NCBI GenBank assembly: GCA_017937485.1
Contig: JAGBDN010000101.1
Location: 62,001-126,000 of the forward strand
DNA: 64,000 nucleotides
Direction: 5' to 3'
From: Thermoguttaceae bacterium
GTDB lineage: Bacteria > Planctomycetota > Planctomycetia > Pirellulales > Thermoguttaceae
Both the position numbers and the translations under genes were made by a program. Positions 26,930-36,328 of this stretch are shown here, piece after piece; within the stretch, counting starts at the first letter, position 1; every line of letters starts with the position of its first letter. The notes beneath the pieces were generated by a model. The model was not told where the DNA came from. It saw nothing but the letters and a program-made list of their open reading frames with translations, and did no database searches.

Positions 26930-27955
26930 CTATTTAGCGTCGAAAAAATCGCGACTGCACGCCAGCGCGTCGGTCGCCCAACCGAGTTTGCGCTGCAGGT
27001 TGCGGTAATAACGGTTCGACGGAACGTTGATCATTCGGAACGAGAACGGCGCCTTGCGGACGACGACCAAATCGTCCGGCGTCAGCTTTTGCCGCGACTC
27101 GCCGTCGATCACCAAATAAACCTCCCCGGCCAGCGCGCGCATCTCGTAAACCCGCGACGCGGAGTCGATCACCGGACGGAAGTTCAGCGTTTGCGGACTT
27201 AACGGCATCACAAGAACGGCGTCCAAGTCGTTGCGAAGAATCGGCCCTCCCGCGGAAAGGCTGTGTCCGGTCGAGCCGACCGGCGTCGCGACGATGAGGC
27301 CGTCGCCACGAAACGTCGTTACTCGAGCGCCGTCGATCGCCAAGTCCAACGTCGCGGTAGTGAACGGCGGCCCGGCGAGAAACGCGGCTTCGTTGACGAC
27401 GAGGCGGCTCGCGACGCAAACGCGGTCGGTCGAACCGGGATTCCAGTTCGACGGCGCGGCCCAGTTTTTCAGCGTCGACGCGCTCGAAACCGGAACGAGA
27501 AAATCGCCGCAATTTTCCGAACCGCAACCGCAACCCGACGCGCGTTCGCAGTTCCCGACTTTAACGGTCGAATCGACTTTTCCGTCCAAAACGCGCCGCC
27601 AAGTGGAGCAAATCAGGAGCCGACGGTCGCGAACTTCAAAATTTCGGAACGCGTCGGAACGCAAAAACGCCCCGACTTCGTCCGGATTCAAACTCGCCAA
27701 AAAGCCCAGCGTCCCCAAATTAACGGAAAGCACCGGAAGTTGGCGTTCGTTCATCTGCCGCACCGCCCGCAAGACGGAGCCGTCGCCGCCGAAAACGATC
27801 GCCAAATCGGCTTCGATCTCCGATAAATCGAGTTTGTCCTCAAAGTCGGACGCGACGACGTCGACTTCGCTTTCAATCTCCGGGCGCAACGTTTCGACGC
27901 CTTGCAAAACGCCTTGTCGCTTCCCGTTCCCCAGCAAAATCGCTTTCTTTCGCAT
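26930..27955 (-). CDS. nadK: NAD kinase with an inserted Cys-rich segment
   Basis: This enzyme phosphorylates NAD to NADP. The GGDG motif is at residues 56-59 (IVFGGDGSVLRAV), followed by LGTLGFLA, the NE dinucleotide in RLVVNEAAF, and GDGLIVATPVGSTGHSLSAGGPIL. At 341 residues it is longer than usual, because of an insertion at about 125-178 in the middle of the fold that carries four clustered cysteines (C136, C142, C144, C149 in NCERASGCGCGSENC). That could bind a metal but is not part of the classic enzyme. It starts 68 bases after leuD in the same direction, so it may be the third gene of a leuC-leuD-nadK unit. Confidence 0.92.
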   Translation of the reverse strand: MRKKAILLGNGKRQGVLQGVETLRPEIESEVDVVASDFEDKLDLSEIEADLAIVFGGDGSVLRAVRQMNERQLPVLSVNLGTLGFLASLNPDEVGAFLRSDAFRNFEVRDRRLLICSTWRRVLDGKVDSTVKVGNCERASGCGCGSENCGDFLVPVSSASTLKNWAAPSNWNPGSTDRVCVASRLVVNEAAFLAGPPFTTATLDLAIDGARVTTFRGDGLIVATPVGSTGHSLSAGGPILRNDLDAVLVMPLSPQTLNFRPVIDSASRVYEMRALAGEVYLVIDGESRQKLTPDDLVVVRKAPFSFRMINVPSNRYYRNLQRKLGWATDALACSRDFFDAK

Positions 27956-28023
27956 CGCCGCCGCTCCGTTTCTTATCGACTCTTTGATTTCAACCGTTTT
28001 CGCTCAAATTTCATCGACGTTCG

Positions 28024-28620
28024 TCAAACGACGCCGTTCGCTTCTTCGTACGCGGCGATTTTATCCTCGTAACGGAGGGTCAGCCCAATATCGTCCCAAC
28101 CGTTGAGCAAGTTTTCGCGACGGAAAGCGTCGATTTCAAACTTCATTTCGAGCCCGTGTTCGTCGGTAATGACGCAATTTTCGAGATCGACCGTCAGTTT
28201 GTACGGGCGGAACTTCGCTTCGCGTTGGAACAGTTCTTCGATTTGCTCTTCGGTCAAGCGAGCCGGCAAGTACCCGTTTTTGAACGAGTTATTGTAAAAG
28301 ATGTCGGCGAAGCTCGACGCCAAAACGACGCGGAAGCCGTAGTCGGCGACCGCCCAAGGCGCGTGTTCGCGGCTCGAACCGCAACCGAAATTGCGGCGAG
28401 CGAGCAAAATCGTCGCGTCGCGGAACTCCGGACGGTTCAGCTCGAACTCCGGATTTTCTTCGTATTCGTCGTTCAGGTAACGCCAGTCGAAGAAGAGAAA
28501 TTTGCCGAAACCGCTCCGTTCGACGCGCTTCAAAAATTGTTTCGGGACAAGTTGGTCGGTGTCGACGTCGCTGCGATCCATCGGGACGACCAAACCTTCG
28601 TGTTTGACAAACGCTTGCAT
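28024..28620 (-). CDS. leuD: 3-isopropylmalate dehydratase small subunit LeuD
   Basis: The 198-residue small subunit of isopropylmalate isomerase works with LeuC in leucine synthesis. Typical features are DRSDVDTDQLVPKQFLKRVER at the N terminus, ILLARRNFGCGSSREHAPWA in the middle and FKNGYLPARL. The length is normal. It follows leuC by 164 bases, a gap that contains a 19-bp palindrome and a partial direct repeat. Confidence 0.96.
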   Translation of the reverse strand: MQAFVKHEGLVVPMDRSDVDTDQLVPKQFLKRVERSGFGKFLFFDWRYLNDEYEENPEFELNRPEFRDATILLARRNFGCGSSREHAPWAVADYGFRVVLASSFADIFYNNSFKNGYLPARLTEEQIEELFQREAKFRPYKLTVDLENCVITDEHGLEMKFEIDAFRRENLLNGWDDIGLTLRYEDKIAAYEEANGVV

Positions 28621-28675
28621 ATTTTAACCTTTGTATTCGGATTCGATTCGCTTAGATACCGGGGAACCAAACGCC

Positions 28676-28739
28676 CTTTATTATTAATAAAGGAAAAATC
28701 GCGTTCGGCTCTTTATTAATAAGGGGAAAATTTCGTTCG
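28676..28739 (-). repeat. Direct repeat and palindrome between leuC and leuD
   Basis: Two imperfect copies (28676-28707 and 28711-28739) share CTTTATTA, AATAA, GGAAAA or GGGAAAA and CGTTCG. The first contains a perfect 19-bp palindrome, CCTTTATTA-T-TAATAAAGG (28675-28693). It could be a control site, an mRNA processing signal or simply duplication; I cannot decide from sequence. Confidence 0.5.
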
Positions 28740-28784
28740 ACGCCGAAACCGCGCCCGACGTCGAACGCTTCCTAAACCGTCGCG

Positions 28785-30221
28785 TTAGTTATATTTCCAT
28801 TCGCGAATATCGACGAAATGTCCCGCGATCGCGGCGGCCGCGGCGGTCGCCGGAGAAACCAAGTGCGTGCGACCGCCCTTCCCCATTCGGCCTTCGAAAT
28901 TGCGGTTGCTCGTTCCGGCGCAACGTTCGCCCGGTTGCAGGCGGTCGGGGTTCATCGCCAAACACATACTGCACCCCGGTTCGCGCCATTCGAATCCAGC
29001 TTCGACGAAAATCTTGTCGAGCCCTTCTTCTTCCGCTTGTTTCTTGACGAGCCCGCTCCCCGGAACGGCGATGGCGCGGACGCCGTCGGCGACTTTGTAC
29101 CCCTTGACGACCGCCGCCGCGGCGCGGAAGTCCTCGATGCGCCCGTTCGTGCAGGAGCCGATGAAGACCCAGTCGAGCTTAATCGAACTCATCGGCGCGC
29201 CCGCTTCGAGCGCCATATATTCGAGCGCGGCTTTCGCCATCTTCTTTTCGTCGGCGTTCGCGAAATCGTCCGGACTCGGCACGTTCGCCCCGACCGGAAC
29301 GCTTTGCGCCGGGTTCGTCCCCCAAGTAACGGTCGGCTCGACGTCGGCGGCGGCGAAGCGAACTTCTTTATCGAACGAAGCGCCTTCGTCGGTCGCGAGC
29401 GTCTTCCACTCGGCGACGGCGGCGTCGAAATCGGCGCCCTTCGGAACGAAATTGCGACCGCGCAGATACTCGAACGTCGTTTCGTCCGGCGCGATCATCC
29501 CGGCGCGAGCGCCCATTTCGATCGCCATATTGCAGACGGTCATGCGGCCTTCCATCGAGAGCGCGCGGAACGCTTCCCCGGCGAACTCGACGACGTAACC
29601 GGCGCCGCCCGCGGTCGTCATTTTGCCGATGATGTAAAGGATAAGGTCTTTCGCCGTAACGCCTTGCGCGAGCGTTCCGTCGACGGTAATCCGCATCGTT
29701 TTGCTTTTCTTTTGGCGGAGCGTTTGGGTCGCGAGGACGTGTTCGACTTCGCTGGTGCCGATCCCGAACGCGAGCGCGCCGAAAGCGCCGTGCGTGGCGG
29801 TGTGGCTGTCGCCGCAAACGATCGTCATACCCGGACGGGTGTAGCCTTGTTCCGGCCCGACGACGTGAATGACGCCTTGCTCGATATCGCCGACGTCGTA
29901 AAGACGAATGCCGAATTCCTTGCAGTTGGCGCGGAGCGTTTCGATTTGTTTGCGCGAAATCGGGTCTTCGATCGGTTTCGAGCGGTCGGTCGTCGGAACG
30001 TTGTGGTCTTGAACGGCCATCACTTTTTCCGGACGACGCACTTTGCGACCGGCCATACGGAGCCCTTCAAACGCTTGCGGACTCGTAACTTCGTGGCAGA
30101 GCTGCTGATCGATGTAAAGAATCGCGTCGCCGTTCGCTTCTTGGTGAACCAAGTGTTTTTCCCAAATTTTATCGTACATCGTTTTCGGCGCTTGCGCGGC
30201 CTTGGGCGATTCTTGCGTCAT
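28785..30221 (-). CDS. leuC: 3-isopropylmalate dehydratase large subunit LeuC
   Basis: This 478-residue aconitase-fold enzyme holds a [4Fe-4S] cluster and isomerises 2- to 3-isopropylmalate with LeuD. Signatures are [46 protein letters not shown] and [13 protein letters not shown], which provide the cluster Cys. The C terminus [17 protein letters not shown] is typical. Length is normal and the frame is clean from ATG 30221. A sigma70-type promoter lies about 135 bases upstream. Confidence 0.97.
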   Translation of the reverse strand: MTQESPKAAQAPKTMYDKIWEKHLVHQEANGDAILYIDQQLCHEVTSPQAFEGLRMAGRKVRRPEKVMAVQDHNVPTTDRSKPIEDPISRKQIETLRANCKEFGIRLYDVGDIEQGVIHVVGPEQGYTRPGMTIVCGDSHTATHGAFGALAFGIGTSEVEHVLATQTLRQKKSKTMRITVDGTLAQGVTAKDLILYIIGKMTTAGGAGYVVEFAGEAFRALSMEGRMTVCNMAIEMGARAGMIAPDETTFEYLRGRNFVPKGADFDAAVAEWKTLATDEGASFDKEVRFAAADVEPTVTWGTNPAQSVPVGANVPSPDDFANADEKKMAKAALEYMALEAGAPMSSIKLDWVFIGSCTNGRIEDFRAAAAVVKGYKVADGVRAIAVPGSGLVKKQAEEEGLDKIFVEAGFEWREPGCSMCLAMNPDRLQPGERCAGTSNRNFEGRMGKGGRTHLVSPATAAAAAIAGHFVDIREWKYN

Positions 30222-30514
30222 GTCTACCTCGATGATAATGATGCGATTTTTCTAAAACGGCGGCGCGGCGACTTTTCCCGCTTTTTCCGCCGTCGACGAA
30301 CCGGCGGCGCGGGCCCGGAAGCGCAAAAACGCCGCGACGGAACGAAACGTTTATATTGTACCTCCGGCGCGCAAAGCGTCAAGCGGGGGCGGCGATAAAC
30401 AAAGGCGACGTCGCGGCTTAATTTTGTTCTAATTTTCAAATATTCAAAACCAATAAGTCGACCGCGTCCGGACGACTCTTTAAAAGCGTTCAAACGCGGC
30501 GCCGTTGATTTCCG
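30222..30514. other. Intergenic region upstream of leuC
   Basis: It holds the leuC promoter (30355-30382) and about 130 bases of leader. I do not see a clear leader peptide rich in Leu codons or a classical attenuator. Confidence 0.4.
30355..30382 (-). promoter_or_regulatory. Promoter of leuC
   Basis: Minus strand: TTGACG (30377-30382), a 16-base spacer and TACAAT (30355-30360). A leader of roughly 130 bases leads to the leuC ATG. Confidence 0.6.
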
Positions 30515-31492
30515 TTACTTCGCCGATTTTTTCAAAGCAAGGGCTTTGTCGATAAACGCGTCGATTTCGGCGAGGAGTTCCGGTTTAATATCGTCCCCCA
30601 TTCCGGAAATGCCGTGCGTAAAACCGGCGTTTTCGGAAAACTCGACGAGCGGCGCCCCCAACGCTTTCAGCGACGCGGCCATCAGTTCGTTCTCCTCGAC
30701 GCGGCACTTCCACTCGATTTTGCGGTCGCCAAGAATCAGCATCGTCGGCGGGAAATCTTTCGAAAGACCGCCGAGAGGCGCGTTTACGTCGATAACCGGG
30801 TTGTATTGGTCGCCCGGATATTTGAGGAGTTCCTTGACATGAAAGTGCGTCGTCATCTGCCCGCTGACCGGGAGGAGCCCCGCCAACTCGCTCCGGTCGG
30901 CGCCGCAAGCGTTCAGCCATTTCGGATAGGCGCCGATCATCGCCGTCAAATACCCCCCGGCGCTCCCCCCCGAAACGAAGACCGCGTTCGGGTCGCCGCC
31001 GTATTCGCCGATGTTGCGGAGCGTCCAAGCGGTCGCCGCCGCCGCGTCCTCGATAAAGACCGGGAACGGAACTTTCGGCGACAACCGATAACCGACCGCG
31101 ACGATCGCCAAACGCCCTTCTTGGAACGACTTCAACCGCTTAAACGCCGACGGAACATACTTTCCGCCGCCCGTCAAACCGCCGCCGTGAAACCAAACGA
31201 CCGTCGCGAAACCGGGTTTGTTCGGGTACAAAATATCGACGCGGCATTGCGACTTTTGATAATCGTCGGCGTCTTTCAAAATTTCAGACGAGTAATACGA
31301 AACGCCCTTCGCTTCCGCAAATTCAACCTTTTTTTCTTGATTCGCGGCGCCGTTTTCAGTTTCTTGCGCGAAAACGCAACGATTCAAAGAGCCGTCGCAA
31401 CCGCTAAAATTTTCCCAAGTTCCGAAAAACGCCGCGCTCGCCAACGCCGCGCTCAACGCCGCCGCTTTCATCGATTTCGTCGAAAATTTCAT
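30515..31492 (-). CDS. Exported alpha/beta hydrolase (carbohydrate esterase-like)
   Basis: The 325-residue protein has a Sec-type signal (MKFSTKSMKAAALSAALAS). ATG 31492 is preferred over a longer frame because GGAAGGA lies eight bases upstream. The oxyanion hole sequence VVWFHGGGLTGGG and nucleophile elbow VFVSGGSAGGYLTAM are clear, with the nucleophile Ser in GGSAG. A late Asp region (LLILGDRKIEW-like) and ENAGFTHGIS supply the acid and His. These belong to the BD-FAE/acetyl-esterase type enzymes on glycans. It is divergent from the GH99-like protein 291 bases away, suggesting a shared role in exported glycan breakdown. Confidence 0.84.
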   Translation of the reverse strand: MKFSTKSMKAAALSAALASAAFFGTWENFSGCDGSLNRCVFAQETENGAANQEKKVEFAEAKGVSYYSSEILKDADDYQKSQCRVDILYPNKPGFATVVWFHGGGLTGGGKYVPSAFKRLKSFQEGRLAIVAVGYRLSPKVPFPVFIEDAAAATAWTLRNIGEYGGDPNAVFVSGGSAGGYLTAMIGAYPKWLNACGADRSELAGLLPVSGQMTTHFHVKELLKYPGDQYNPVIDVNAPLGGLSKDFPPTMLILGDRKIEWKCRVEENELMAASLKALGAPLVEFSENAGFTHGISGMGDDIKPELLAEIDAFIDKALALKKSAK

Positions 31493-31782
31493 TATCGTCC
31501 TTCCTTCAAAAATAACAAGATACAAAAAAATATCGTTCCGTTAACAAAATTATTCAAACGCCTTTTCGCCGCTCGCTCGGCCCTTTTTCTTAACGTCGTC
31601 AAGGTCGGCAAGCGTTAAACTTTAACGGTTAAATCGGTTTTCCCGCCGAAACGCGTCCGGTTCCGCCAAAATTCGCCGCGACGCGGCAAAACGCCTTTTT
31701 TTCCAACGCCGCTTATTATATAATGAACGCGACGTTTTTTCAACCGTTTTTCCCTACTTTCCGCATTTTTGGAGTCGTTACG

Positions 31783-34065
31783 ATGAAACGCAAAACTTCG
31801 CTCCGTCGCCTGCTCGTCGCGTGCGCCGCGTCGACCGCGCTCGGCTCGACCGCGCTTTTCGCCGCCGAGCCGTCCTCCGCCGACGCGTTGAAACCGGGCG
31901 CCCCTTGGAATCCCGCGCAAAGCGACCGCTGGGTCGCCGTCGACGGGCTCGGTCGCTCGACGCCGACCTTCGACGAAGTCGGGCCGACGCGTCCCGACAA
32001 GTTCGTCGCCGCTTTTTACTTCCTTTGGAACGGGCGACACGGCGACGCCGGGCCTTACGACATTTCGAAAATTTTGGCCGAACACCCGGAAGCGAAAGAC
32101 GACCCGAACGCGCCGCAATGGGGGAAAATGTACGTTCCGCACCATTGGGGCGAGTCGATTTTCGGCTATTACGTCGGCGAAGACGAAGGCGTCCTCCGCA
32201 AACACGCGCAAATGCTCGGCGACGCCGGAGTCGACGTTATCTGTTTCGACGTTACGAACCAATTAACGTATCCGGAATCGTACCGCGCCCTGTTCAAAGT
32301 CTTTTCGGAGATGCAAAAGGCCGGGAACAAAGTTCCGAAGGTCGCGTTCCTCTGTCCGTTTTGGGCGCCGGACAAGGTCGTCCGCGAACTTTGGCGCGAC
32401 GTTTACTCGCAAAACTTCTATCCCGACGTTTGGTTCCGCTGGAAGGGCAAGCCGCTCATTCTCGCCGACCCGGACTTCCTCGGCGGTTCGTCGCTAAACC
32501 CGAACGGCTGCCAACCGATTCCGCTCGCTCCGGAAAGCAAGTTGACGCAACGCTTTGCGATCGACCGTCCGTTCGTCGTCGTTCAATTCTGCTCGCCGAC
32601 TTGGGAAGACGCGAACTCGACCGTCGACTTCGTTCTGCGCGATAAAGACGGCGCCGTCGTCGAAAAACGCGACGCGATTTCGCTAAAAGACAACGCGGTG
32701 AACGCCGTCCGCTTCGACGAGGCGCTTCCGGCGGGCGAATACGAGATCGAGCTGTCGAACCCGAAAGGCGGTCGCGTCGGTTGGTGGTCGACTCCGCTCG
32801 CGGGCGATTTCGACGCCGCGAAGTATCCGGAATTGGCGGGCGCCGTCCGCTCGAGCGCCGGCGTTCGTTGGCTCGAAGCGCGTCGCGACGGGAAGCCGGA
32901 AAACGCCGTTCGACTCGTCGCCGTCGGCGTCCAAGAAAACGAACGGGAGCAAATTCTCGACTTCTTCACCTTCCGCGCGCCGCAACCCAGCTACTTCGTC
33001 GGCCAAACGAAACCGAACCAATGGAGCTGGCTCGAAGCGTATCCGCAACACGAATTCCGCAACGATAAAAGCGAAGTCGAACAAATGAGCGTCGGCGTCG
33101 CGCAAAACGCCGTCGACGGTAAGCTCGGCGTCCTCAGCAATCCGACCGCTTACGGGCGTAGCTTCCACAACGGCAAAGAACCGGCGCCGGAAGACTGCGA
33201 CTTTACCGGCCGCAACTTCCAAGAGCAATGGGAGCGCGCCCTAAAGGTCGACCCGGAAATGATTTTCATCACCGGCTGGAACGAATGGATCGCCGGACGC
33301 TTCGACATAAACGCCCCGTTCCACGGCGCGACCCCGGTTTCGTTCGTCGACCAATACAACCAAGAGTTCAGCCGCGACGTCGAACCGATGAAAGGCGGGC
33401 ACGGCGACGCGTTCTATTATCAAATGATTTCGAATATTCGGCGCTTTAAAGGCGTTTCGCGACAGGAACCGACCGTCGCCGCGAGCGTCAAAATCGACGG
33501 GAAGTTCGACGATTGGGCGAACGTCGGGCCGCGTTACTTCGACACGATCGACGACGAAACGCGTCGCGACTGCCGCGGTTGGGGCGCCGGGACGCGTTAC
33601 GTCAATAATTCCGGTCGCAACGACTTTATCGAAGCTCGCGTCGCGTTCGACGCCGCGAACCTTTATTTTTACGTCGAAACTCGCGAGCCGTTCGTCGGCG
33701 GGCCGGACGCGGAAAACTGGACGCGGCTCCTCCTCGACGTCGACGAAGACCCGGCGACCGGTCGCAACGGGAACGATTTTGTCGTCGTTTCCGCTCCGGA
33801 CGGCAAGTCGCTCGTTTTAGCGAAAACGAACGGCGACGGAATCGACGCGACGGCGCCGACGTCGCCGATCGAATTCCGCGTCGCCGGAAACAAGCTCGAA
33901 CTGGCGATTCCTCGCGCCGCGCTCGGTTTCGGCGAAAAAGTCGCGCCGTTCCGCTTCAAATGGGCCGACGCGATCGACGTGTTCGGCGATTGGAGCGGCT
34001 TCACGACCGACGGCGACGCCGCGCCGAACGACCGTTACTATTACCGCTGCGTTCCGAAAAACTGA
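31783..34065 (+). CDS. Secreted GH99-like protein with C-terminal CBM9-like domain
   Basis: The protein has 760 residues from ATG 31783 (GGAG upstream). A signal peptide (LLVACAASTALGSTALFAAE) leads into a domain like the glycosyl hydrolase 71/99-type found in planctomycete and Bacteroidetes exported proteins: AAFYFLWNGRHGDAGPYDIS, HHWGESIFGYYVGEDE, LGDAGVDVICFDVTNQ, VWFRWKGKPLILADPDFLGG and ITGWNEWIAGRFD. The C-terminal 190 residues (VKIDGKFDDWANVGPRY; NLYFYVETREPF; LLLDVDEDPATGRNGNDF) look like a carbohydrate-binding CBM9-type beta-sandwich. The substrate is unknown, likely a mannan or similar glycan. Confidence 0.78.
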   Translation: MKRKTSLRRLLVACAASTALGSTALFAAEPSSADALKPGAPWNPAQSDRWVAVDGLGRSTPTFDEVGPTRPDKFVAAFYFLWNGRHGDAGPYDISKILAEHPEAKDDPNAPQWGKMYVPHHWGESIFGYYVGEDEGVLRKHAQMLGDAGVDVICFDVTNQLTYPESYRALFKVFSEMQKAGNKVPKVAFLCPFWAPDKVVRELWRDVYSQNFYPDVWFRWKGKPLILADPDFLGGSSLNPNGCQPIPLAPESKLTQRFAIDRPFVVVQFCSPTWEDANSTVDFVLRDKDGAVVEKRDAISLKDNAVNAVRFDEALPAGEYEIELSNPKGGRVGWWSTPLAGDFDAAKYPELAGAVRSSAGVRWLEARRDGKPENAVRLVAVGVQENEREQILDFFTFRAPQPSYFVGQTKPNQWSWLEAYPQHEFRNDKSEVEQMSVGVAQNAVDGKLGVLSNPTAYGRSFHNGKEPAPEDCDFTGRNFQEQWERALKVDPEMIFITGWNEWIAGRFDINAPFHGATPVSFVDQYNQEFSRDVEPMKGGHGDAFYYQMISNIRRFKGVSRQEPTVAASVKIDGKFDDWANVGPRYFDTIDDETRRDCRGWGAGTRYVNNSGRNDFIEARVAFDAANLYFYVETREPFVGGPDAENWTRLLLDVDEDPATGRNGNDFVVVSAPDGKSLVLAKTNGDGIDATAPTSPIEFRVAGNKLELAIPRAALGFGEKVAPFRFKWADAIDVFGDWSGFTTDGDAAPNDRYYYRCVPKN

Positions 34066-34123
34066 CGCCGCCTCTTAAAATCGCGCCGTTTCTTCGTTAA
34101 AGACGGCGCGACCGTCAAACTCC

Positions 34124-34163
34124 GCCTCCGCCGACGCGCTCTTTTGGTCGACGGAGGCTTTTT
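34124..34163 (+). terminator. Terminator of the GH99-like gene
   Basis: GCCTCCG (34124-34130) pairs with CGGAGGC (34152-34158), extended by CCGAC/GTCGA-like bases and followed by TTTTT. A further hairpin without a T run (34081-34111) lies just before it. Confidence 0.75.
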
Positions 34164-34390
34164 AACGTTTTTCTCGCTTCGCCGCCCTTCTCCCTTTCGG
34201 CGTCGTCGAATCTTCCTCCTTCCCGTTTCTAGGAGGCTTCGCCTTCGACCGCGCCGCCGTTACAATCTCCGTTAAAATCCCCGTTTCCCCCCCCGTCTCT
34301 CTCCCGTTTTCCCCCGCTTCCCAACCGACGTCGACCAATCGACTTTTTTCGCGCCGCTTTTCAACGTCGGAGCGCTTCCCGTCCCCCGTC

Positions 34391-34589
34391 AGAAACGCGA
34401 AAACGCCAAAGCCGAGCGAAACGACTTCAACGTTTTTCGTTCGCGACGCCGATTATTCTCGCCAAACCGCCCCCTTAAACTTTTTCTATTTTCCTTATCT
34501 TTCTTTTTACGCCGTTTTCTCGTTGTCGCTCGACAAGAAACGCAAAAACGCCGAAGCCGCGCGAAACGACTTCGACGTTTTACGTTCGC
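34391..34589. repeat. Pair of 54-bp direct repeats, 49/54 identical
   Basis: Copy 1 is 34391-34444 and copy 2 is 34536-34589. Both begin AGAAACGC and end CGTTCGC, with five mismatches over 54 aligned bases and no indels. No start codon or hairpin explains them. They may be remnants of an intergenic repeat family. Confidence 0.85.
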
Positions 34590-34643
34590 CGCTCAAACGC
34601 TAACGATTAAGCGGCGATTTTAACGATCGATTTCAAACCGAAA

Positions 34644-36035
34644 TCAAACGTGCCACTTCCATTGACCCGGAACCGGAACGCTGTTTTCGTAAATGACTTC
34701 GCCTTCTTTCGGGAGAACCGGCATCGTCGTGTCGGGCATGACCGGCGGATTCGTTTCCCAGAAGAGGTTCGGGTCTTTTTCCCACTTGGCGACTTCATCG
34801 TACGGGAATTCGTCCGCGCCCTTGTTGACGGCGTCGTCCCAGGAGAGTTCTTTCCCGGAGCAAGCGGCCATACGACCAAGGTTCGAAGTCATCGAGGAGT
34901 TCGCCGCGTGCCAACCGTCGTTGTGTTTCACGCCTTCGCGAATCCATTTGGCTTGCATATGGTGTTCGTATTGGTAGGGGCCCGGAACTTTGTTTTCGGG
35001 CTTGTTGCGATCGAGACGCCAAACTTCGTTGCCGGCGCGGTCGTTCAACCAACCCGGGCCGCCCATACCTTTGGTGCCGTAGAAGGTTTCGCTAACGTTG
35101 TTCCAGCAGTTGCCTTGGTGACGGCATTGGCTGAACATTTGGCTGCCGTCGTCGTAGGTGAATTCGCAGACGTAGTGGTCGTAACGGTGACCGGAGTTCT
35201 TGAAGCGCGGGAATTTGCGAACTTCGCGGCCGCCCATCGCGTTGCACTTGACCGGGTGCGCGTTTTTGCTCATCGGATCGCCGAGGCTGTGAACCCAGTT
35301 CGCGACGTCGATGTTGTGGCAGTGTTGTTCGACGATGCCGTCGCCGCAGAGCCAGTTGAAGTGGTACCAGTTGCGCATTTGGTACTTCATTTCGGTGTCG
35401 CCTTCTTGACGCCCGCGTTCCCAAATGCCGTCGCCGTTCCAGTAGACGCGGCTGTACATAATTTCGCCGATTTTACCCTCTTTGATCTGTTCGACCATTT
35501 GGATATATTGCGGCTCGTAGTGGCGTTGGAAACCGACGACGACCGTCAAGCCTTTTTCGTCGGCGAGTTTGTTCGTTTCCATCGCCATTTTGTAACCGCG
35601 AGCGTCGACGCAGCACGGTTTTTCCATGAAGACGTGTTTACCTTGTTCGATCGCGTATTTATAGTGGATCGGACGGAAACCCGGGGAGGTAACGATGAGG
35701 GCTTGGTCGCATTCGTCGATCGCTTTTTTGTAAGCGTCGAAGCCCCAGAAGACGCGGTCGCCGAGATCGACGCCGTCGGGATTCATGTTTTGGAACGCTT
35801 CGGCGGCGGCTTTCGCGTTCGCTTCGAAAGCGTCGGCGATAGCGACGAGTTTCACGTTGTCCTTCGCGCTAAAACGGTCCGCGACCGCGCCGCGACCGCG
35901 ACCGCCGCACCCGACGAGAGCAATCTTAATGACGTCGTCGCCGCCGACGTTGGCGCCGCGCGCAACGCTCATACCGCCCAAAACGCTCGCTCCGGCGACG
36001 AGGCCGGTCGATTTCAGAAAATCGCGTCGTTTCAT
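34644..36035 (-). CDS. Tat-exported Gfo/Idh/MocA-family oxidoreductase
   Basis: The 463-residue protein starts MKRRDFLKSTGLVAGASVLG, a twin-Arg signal. Rossmann fingerprint IALVGCGGRGRGAVADRF, catalytic EKPCCVDARGYKMA (Lys of the EKP motif), FQRHYEPQYIQMV and WYHFNWLCGDGIVEQHCHN are visible. The C terminus is acidic/Pro-rich. It is longer than cytoplasmic family members because of the signal and the extended sheet domain, as is usual for planctomycete exported paralogues. Substrate unknown. A strong promoter lies about 190 bases upstream. Confidence 0.91.
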   Translation of the reverse strand: MKRRDFLKSTGLVAGASVLGGMSVARGANVGGDDVIKIALVGCGGRGRGAVADRFSAKDNVKLVAIADAFEANAKAAAEAFQNMNPDGVDLGDRVFWGFDAYKKAIDECDQALIVTSPGFRPIHYKYAIEQGKHVFMEKPCCVDARGYKMAMETNKLADEKGLTVVVGFQRHYEPQYIQMVEQIKEGKIGEIMYSRVYWNGDGIWERGRQEGDTEMKYQMRNWYHFNWLCGDGIVEQHCHNIDVANWVHSLGDPMSKNAHPVKCNAMGGREVRKFPRFKNSGHRYDHYVCEFTYDDGSQMFSQCRHQGNCWNNVSETFYGTKGMGGPGWLNDRAGNEVWRLDRNKPENKVPGPYQYEHHMQAKWIREGVKHNDGWHAANSSMTSNLGRMAACSGKELSWDDAVNKGADEFPYDEVAKWEKDPNLFWETNPPVMPDTTMPVLPKEGEVIYENSVPVPGQWKWHV

Positions 36036-36223
36036 TATTACAACTCCTAATTAATGGAAAAATACGCTTCGTTCGCGGCCCGATCGGAACCGTTCGCCGA
36101 ACGGAAACGAGAAATAATCGTTCGTCGCGTTAAAAGACCGTTTCGACGAACGCCGCGCGACGTCCAAACGTTCGCGCTTCACAATTTTTCGCCGTTTTAG
36201 TCTTCCGTGCAACCTACGCTAAT

Positions 36224-36252
36224 ATCATAACAGCTATTAAGGGCGATTGCAA
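36224..36252 (-). promoter_or_regulatory. Promoter of the Gfo/Idh/MocA gene at 34.6 kb
   Basis: Minus strand: TTGCAA (36247-36252), exactly 17 bases, then TATGAT (36224-36229). The 5' leader would be about 180 bases. Confidence 0.6.
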
Positions 36253-36328
36253 GGATTTTATCGGGTTTTTTTCCCATTTTTAGCAAAAAAAACCAAAAAA
36301 TCCCCCGTTTTGCCTCCCTTACCCGGCG

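Larger units (their letters stand above)
34066..34643. other. Intergenic region with a terminator and a direct repeat pair
   Basis: It follows the GH99-like gene. A terminator (34124-34163) is followed by two copies of a 54-bp repeat (34391-34444, 34536-34589). I find no gene here. Confidence 0.6.

Noticed and set aside
28818..30398. 526-residue plus-strand ORF opposite leuC
   Set aside because: The opposite strand is an unmistakable LeuC; this frame has no motif.
34650..36050. 466-residue plus-strand ORF opposite the Gfo/Idh/MocA gene
   Set aside because: It is a shadow: the sense strand has a Tat signal, EKP motif and family similarity, while this frame has only Val/Ala/Arg/Phe-rich sequence caused by third-position bias.
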